Assembly (NCBI RefSeq): GCF_018732085.1
Contig: NZ_CP076103.1
Location: 2,108,001 to 2,172,000, forward strand
Source of the DNA: Lysobacter capsici
Lineage (GTDB): Bacteria; Pseudomonadota; Gammaproteobacteria; Xanthomonadales; Xanthomonadaceae
Direction: 5' to 3'
DNA: 64,000 nucleotides
The translations under genes were made by a program, and so were the position numbers. This document shows positions 60,745 to 64,000 of this stretch, in pieces (positions within the stretch are counted from its first letter, which is position 1; the number at the start of each line of letters is the position of its first letter). Under the pieces are notes generated by a model, which saw only the letters and a list, made by a program, of their open reading frames with translations, was not told the origin of the DNA and did no database searches.

Positions 60745-61274
60745 GGCGGGGTCCGGACAGGGATGGCGCAGTATGCCGCCGCGCGGGGTGAGCGGACCGT
60801 GGGCGGGTGGTGTTGGGTTTGGCGGGAGAGGTCAATTATTGCTTGGGGTTGGTCGAGCGGGCGTGGGGATGAGGATTGGCGCTGAAGAAGACGGTCGAGA
60901 TCGCGCGACGTATTCCCGGAAATACTGATGAACCTATTGAACGCGGCATGCCGCTTTCCCCCGTTGGAAAACGGGGCAGGGGGATTGGCTTTTGCTTTCA
61001 GTGCATGGCGATCTGCGCACAAAAGCGAATCCCCCGCGCGAGCGCAACGCGGTGAAGGCATGGTTGCGCGGGGCGCTTGCCCCCTTTTTCAAAGTGGGCA
61101 TGATTTTCGCGTGGTGTGGCGTGGCGTGGCGTGGCGCCGCGGCGTGTTGCATTGCGATGCTTTTCGTCTCTTTTGAAAAGAGGAACCGGGGAATTCGCTT
61201 CTGCCCCCAAAGCATGCCAACCGTTCGCGCTTCCCGTCGTATCCTTCGGCAATGCACCGCTATCGTCCGCAGCA
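60745..61274. other. Gene-free gap with palindromes and a pentamer repeat
   Basis: An inverted repeat pairs GGGGGATTGGCTTTTG (60972-60987) with CAAAAGCGAATCCCCC (61019-61034), and a related half copy lies at 61180-61215. A short GTGGC tandem repeat runs at 61111-61135. The open frames upstream of hslR run through these repeats and are not credible genes. Confidence 0.6.
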
Positions 61275-61697
61275 ATGAGCAAGCAAGCCGAAACACCCGC
61301 CGCGCCGCCGGCCGCTTCGGTCCGCCTGGACCTGTGGCTGTGGGCCGCGCGCTTTTTCAAGACCCGCAGTCTCGCCCGGCAGGCGGTCGAGACCGGCAAG
61401 GTCGAAGTCGGCGGTCAGCACGCCAAGGCGTCGCGCGCGGTGCGGGTCGGCGACGGCCTGCGCATCGTGCGCGGCGAGGAAGTGTTCGAAGTCGCGGTGC
61501 TGGCGCTCAGCAATGACCGCGGTCCGGCCAGCGTGGCGCAGGCGCTGTACGCCGAAACCGAAGCCTCGCGCCTGGCGCGCGAACAGCTGCGCGCCACGCG
61601 CATCGCCGAGCGCAACGGTTACCGCGCGCCGGAAGGCAAGCCGGACAAGCGCGCGCGGCGCCTGATCAAGGCCCTGGGCGATATCGACGCGCTATAG
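61275..61697 (+). CDS. hslR: Heat shock protein Hsp15 (S4-domain ribosome rescue factor)
   Basis: A 140-residue protein from the ATG at 61275. The S4 RNA-binding domain covers residues 15-75 (VRLDLWLWAARFFKTRSLAR, QAVETGKVEVGGQ, KASRAVRVGDGLRI), and a basic C-terminal helix follows (GKPDKRARRLIKAL). Hsp15 binds 50S subunits that carry stalled peptidyl-tRNA after heat shock. The length and motifs match E. coli HslR. It is convergent with the Lrp-type regulator gene. Confidence 0.92.
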   Translation: MSKQAETPAAPPAASVRLDLWLWAARFFKTRSLARQAVETGKVEVGGQHAKASRAVRVGDGLRIVRGEEVFEVAVLALSNDRGPASVAQALYAETEASRLAREQLRATRIAERNGYRAPEGKPDKRARRLIKALGDIDAL

Positions 61698-61709
61698 CCT
61701 CAGGCCAGG

Positions 61710-62189
61710 TCAGTCGTCGCTTTCGCGCGCGTACACCGGCAGTTCGGGATTGCGGCGGAATTCGAAGATCAGGCGGGTTTCGATATGCGCCACCTCGGTG
61801 CGTTCGGTGAACGCGCTCAGGGCGAAGTCGCGCAGGTGCGCGCTGTCGCGCACGCCGACATGGACCAGGAAATCGTCGGCGCCGGCCACGTGATAGAAGG
61901 CCAGCACTTCCTCCAGTCGCAGCAGGTGCTCGTGGAAGCTGTCGACCAGCTCGCGCGAATGCCGGGTCAGGCGCACCGCGATCATCGCCTGCAGGCCGAT
62001 CCCGACCGCGGCCGGCGCGACCTCGGCATGGAAGCCGAGCAAGGCGCGCGATTCGCGCAGGCGCCGGATCCGTTCCAGCGCGGTCGACGGCGCCACCCCG
62101 ACCTTTTCGGCGAGGTCCTTGTTCGGCAGCCGCGCATTCTTTCGCAGCAGTCGCAGCAGGGCGAAGTCGATTCGGTCCAGGGCGCTCAT
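61710..62189 (-). CDS. Lrp/AsnC-family transcription regulator
   Basis: A 159-residue protein with an N-terminal helix-turn-helix (LDRIDFALLRLLRKNARLPN, KDLAEKVGVAPSTALERIRR) and a C-terminal amino-acid-sensing RAM domain (AMIAVRLTRHSRELVDSFHE, VAGADDFLVHVGVRD). It is divergent from the PLP enzyme gene with 90 nt between the starts, the classic layout of a local Lrp-type regulator and its target, like mdeR-mdeA or similar pairs. The ligand is probably a sulfur-containing amino acid, by context. Confidence 0.93.
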   Translation of the reverse strand: MSALDRIDFALLRLLRKNARLPNKDLAEKVGVAPSTALERIRRLRESRALLGFHAEVAPAAVGIGLQAMIAVRLTRHSRELVDSFHEHLLRLEEVLAFYHVAGADDFLVHVGVRDSAHLRDFALSAFTERTEVAHIETRLIFEFRRNPELPVYARESDD

Positions 62190-62196
62190 TAGGGCG

Positions 62197-62209
62197 TTAT
62201 TCGAAATAA
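62197..62209. promoter_or_regulatory. Candidate Lrp-type operator
   Basis: TTATTCGAAATAA is an inverted repeat (TTATT/AATAA around CGA) and AT-rich, as Lrp-family sites are. It is in the divergent promoter gap, 8 nt from the regulator start, so binding could repress the regulator and activate the enzyme gene. Confidence 0.45.
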
Positions 62210-62279
62210 TGTTCGGTCAGGGTATCCCGTTGGAAATCCTGTTTCACAATCGTGCGTAATTTCCGACAGGATCGCCGGC

Positions 62280-63515
62280 ATGCCCCGTTTCGACGCTCAC
62301 CCCGAAAGCCGCCCGCAGACCCGCTTCGAGACCCGCGCCGTGCATGCCGGACGCGAGGATTTCGCCCGGTTGTGCGTCCACGCGCCGCCGCTGGACCTGT
62401 CGACCACCTACCCGGTCGCCGACCTGGATGCCGGCACCGCGAGTTTCGACGCGCTCGTCGCCGGCCAGGCGCAGGCCGCCAATCCGATCTATGCGCGCCT
62501 GCACAACCCGACCGTGGCCCGCACCGAGGCCGCCCTGGCCCAGCTCGAAGGCACCCAGGCCTGCGTCGCCTTCGGCTCGGGCATGGCGGCGTTGACCGCG
62601 GTGCTGCTCGAACGCCGCCAGCACGGCGCGCACGTATTGGTGGTGCGGCCGCTGTACGGCACCGCGGATCATCTGCTCGCCAGCGGTCTGTGCGGACTCG
62701 AAGCCGAATTCGTCGAGGCCGAACAGATCGGCGCGCGGCTGCGCGCGGACACCGCGTTGATCGTGATCGAAACCCCGGCCAACCCGACCCTGGATCTGGT
62801 CGATATCCGCGCCGTCGTCGCCGCGGCCGCGGCGGTGCCGGTGTTGGTGGATTCGACCTTCGCCACGCCCTTGTTGCAAAGCCCGGCCGAACTGGGCGCG
62901 AGTTACGTGCTGCACAGCGCGACCAAGTTCCTCGGCGGCCACGGCGACGTGATCGCCGGGGTGGTGTGCTGCGACGAAGCGCGCGCGCAGCCGCTGCGAA
63001 CGGTGCGCGCGGCCACCGGCGCGCTGCTGCATCCGCTGGCGGCGTATCTGCTGCATCGCGGCCTGCCGACGCTGGCGCTGCGGGTGGAGCGCGCCCAGGC
63101 GAATGCGCAGACCCTGGCCGAGCGCCTGGCGAGGCACCCGGCGGTGAAGCGGGTGCATTACCCGGGGCTGGGCACGGTGCGCAATGCGCATCTGCTGTCC
63201 AGCCAGATGCGTGGGCCCGGCTGTCTGATCGCGTTCGAATTGCACGGCGGCCACGGCGCGGCGGCGGCGGCGATGGCGGCGGTGCGCTTGATCACGCCGG
63301 CGGTGAGCCTGGGCTCGGTCGATACGCTGATCCAGCATCCGGCCGGGTTGACCCATCGGGTGGTGAGCGAGGCCGATCGGCGCGCCAACGGCATTACCCC
63401 GGGACTGCTGCGGCTGTCGGCGGGGATCGAGCATGCCGAGGATTTGTGGGCCGATCTGGCGCAGGCGTTGGATCGGGCGATGGCGGCGACGCCGGAACGG
63501 GCCGAGGCGGCGTAA
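62280..63515 (+). CDS. Cys/Met metabolism PLP-dependent enzyme (methionine gamma-lyase-like)
   Basis: A 411-residue fold-type I PLP enzyme. Conserved features are STTYPV, YARLHNPTVARTEAALAQLE, FGSGMAAL, IETPANPTLDLVDI, and the Schiff-base lysine K216 in HSATKFLGGHGD; Y126 stacks on the cofactor. Family members include cystathionine gamma-synthase, beta- and gamma-lyases and methionine gamma-lyase. Position 128 (YGT) is Thr where methionine gamma-lyase has its substrate-specific Cys and cystathionine enzymes have Gly, so the substrate is open. The divergent Lrp regulator favours a catabolic role, as in mdeA. Confidence 0.9.
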   Translation: MPRFDAHPESRPQTRFETRAVHAGREDFARLCVHAPPLDLSTTYPVADLDAGTASFDALVAGQAQAANPIYARLHNPTVARTEAALAQLEGTQACVAFGSGMAALTAVLLERRQHGAHVLVVRPLYGTADHLLASGLCGLEAEFVEAEQIGARLRADTALIVIETPANPTLDLVDIRAVVAAAAAVPVLVDSTFATPLLQSPAELGASYVLHSATKFLGGHGDVIAGVVCCDEARAQPLRTVRAATGALLHPLAAYLLHRGLPTLALRVERAQANAQTLAERLARHPAVKRVHYPGLGTVRNAHLLSSQMRGPGCLIAFELHGGHGAAAAAMAAVRLITPAVSLGSVDTLIQHPAGLTHRVVSEADRRANGITPGLLRLSAGIEHAEDLWADLAQALDRAMAATPERAEAA

Positions 63516-63643
63516 GTCGTGTCGGCCTGCGCCGTCGGCGCTATCCGCGCCACGCACGTTGCGCGGATAGCGGTTGCGACGCGTATTGGCTTCGCCCCGA
63601 TCCGACGCTCGCGCCTCGCACGAAATCGGGTTGTGTCGTAGCC

Positions 63644-63733
63644 GCCTGTACGAGCGGCGTGAGCCGCGACCGCGAAACAGGCTTGCGTCGTGGGCGAGAG
63701 GTCGCGGTCGCGGCTCACGCCGCTCCTGCAGGC
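63644..63733. repeat. Inverted pair of family-I palindromic repeats
   Basis: Facing copies (one reading CCTGTACGAGCGGCGTGAGC) around a 30-nt centre with AGGCTTGCGTCGTGGGCGAG, the same type of centre as in the 178-bp array at 38 kb. The gap 63516-63823 holds no other gene. Confidence 0.85.
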
Positions 63734-63735
63734 GC

Positions 63736-63775
63736 CAAAAACGGCAACGGCCGCGCCGAAGCGCAGCCGTTGTCG
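63736..63775 (-). terminator. Intrinsic terminator of the DUF937 gene
   Basis: On the minus strand ACAACGGCTGCGC / GCGCGGCCGTTG with loop TTCG is followed by CCGTTTTTGG. It lies 49 nt after the stop of the gene at 63824. Confidence 0.75.
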
Positions 63776-63823
63776 TGATCGTTGCGGGTCGGCGCGTTCG
63801 TCGGACGAATGCGCCGTGCGATT

Positions 63824-64000
63824 TCAGCGTTGACCGCCGAGCAGGCCGCCGCCGATCTTGAGCAGGTCGCCCAGGCCGAGCTGGCCGTCGCCGTCCTGGT
63901 CGAGCACCGAGCTGAGCAGGCCGCCGGCCGAGCCTTGTTGCTGGATGCGCTGATGTTCCTGGCCGAGCACGTCGCCGAGCTGCTGCGGCGAGGCCGCGGC
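63824..64000 (-). CDS. DUF937-domain protein, C-terminal part (runs off the right edge)
   Basis: Only the last 58 residues are visible. They contain SPQQLGDVLGQEHQRIQQQG and an EF-hand-like loop LDQDGDGQLGLGDLLK followed by IGGGLLGGQR and the stop. This C-terminus is typical of DUF937 (YidB-like) proteins of xanthomonads, whose function is unknown; the DxDGDG loop may bind calcium. The start lies beyond the window. Confidence 0.78.
   Translation of the reverse strand, partial: AAASPQQLGDVLGQEHQRIQQQGSAGGLLSSVLDQDGDGQLGLGDLLKIGGGLLGGQR

Overview
The window reads as one contiguous chromosomal stretch of a GC-rich gammaproteobacterium of the Xanthomonadaceae, most like Lysobacter. The evidence is the codon use, the protein sequences (RimM, TrmD, Obg, RibF, a PstS-OmpA protein, a stand-alone HoxX), and the many dispersed palindromes of the GTAGGAGCGGCGCGAGCC type that fill gaps between genes. 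Family names come from recalled protein families; no database search was possible.

Layout. 1-14.7 kb: housekeeping and envelope genes: the start of nth, two crotonases, an FKBP-like protein, a DUF1289-Nudix-sulfurtransferase operon, a PstS-OmpA protein, a DUF4139 lipoprotein, a copper chaperone, a thioesterase coupled to uvrA, and an OmpA-type lipoprotein. 15.3-17.4 kb: a secreted subtilisin-like protease. 18.6-28.6 kb: core genes rplU-rpmA-(obg), rpsT, murJ and ribF-ileS-lspA-ispH. The obg segment is scrambled in a way that looks like an assembly patch. 28.7-32.6 kb: a tRNA-Thr, an autotransporter and a decayed second tRNA-Thr with repeated terminators, forming a small tRNA-flanked accessory segment. 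32.6-38.8 kb: the most accessory-like part, with small unknown proteins, a RebB-type R-body protein, a candidate structured RNA, a 42-bp repeat array and a 178-bp tandem array of palindromes. 38.9-41.1 kb: radA and a PAP2-like membrane protein. 41.4-46.2 kb: a membrane-anchored glutaredoxin, four paralogous secreted eight-cysteine miniproteins, hoxX and a palindrome of about 660 bp. 46.5-51.7 kb: a MarR-controlled tripartite efflux operon. 52-58 kb: ypjD/ffh and the rpsP-rimM-(small gene)-trmD-rplS cluster. 58-64 kb: small unknown genes, a MATE pump, hslR, an Lrp regulator divergent from a PLP-dependent sulfur amino acid enzyme, and the end of a DUF937 protein.

Many adjacent genes overlap by ATGA (Nudix/sulfurtransferase, DUF4139/isomerase, uvrA/thioesterase, emrA/outer membrane factor), which points to translational coupling. 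The observations most worth following up are the eight-cysteine miniprotein family, the structured region at 33.5-33.7 kb, the tRNA-Thr-bounded autotransporter segment, the orphan hoxX and rebB genes, and the damaged obg.
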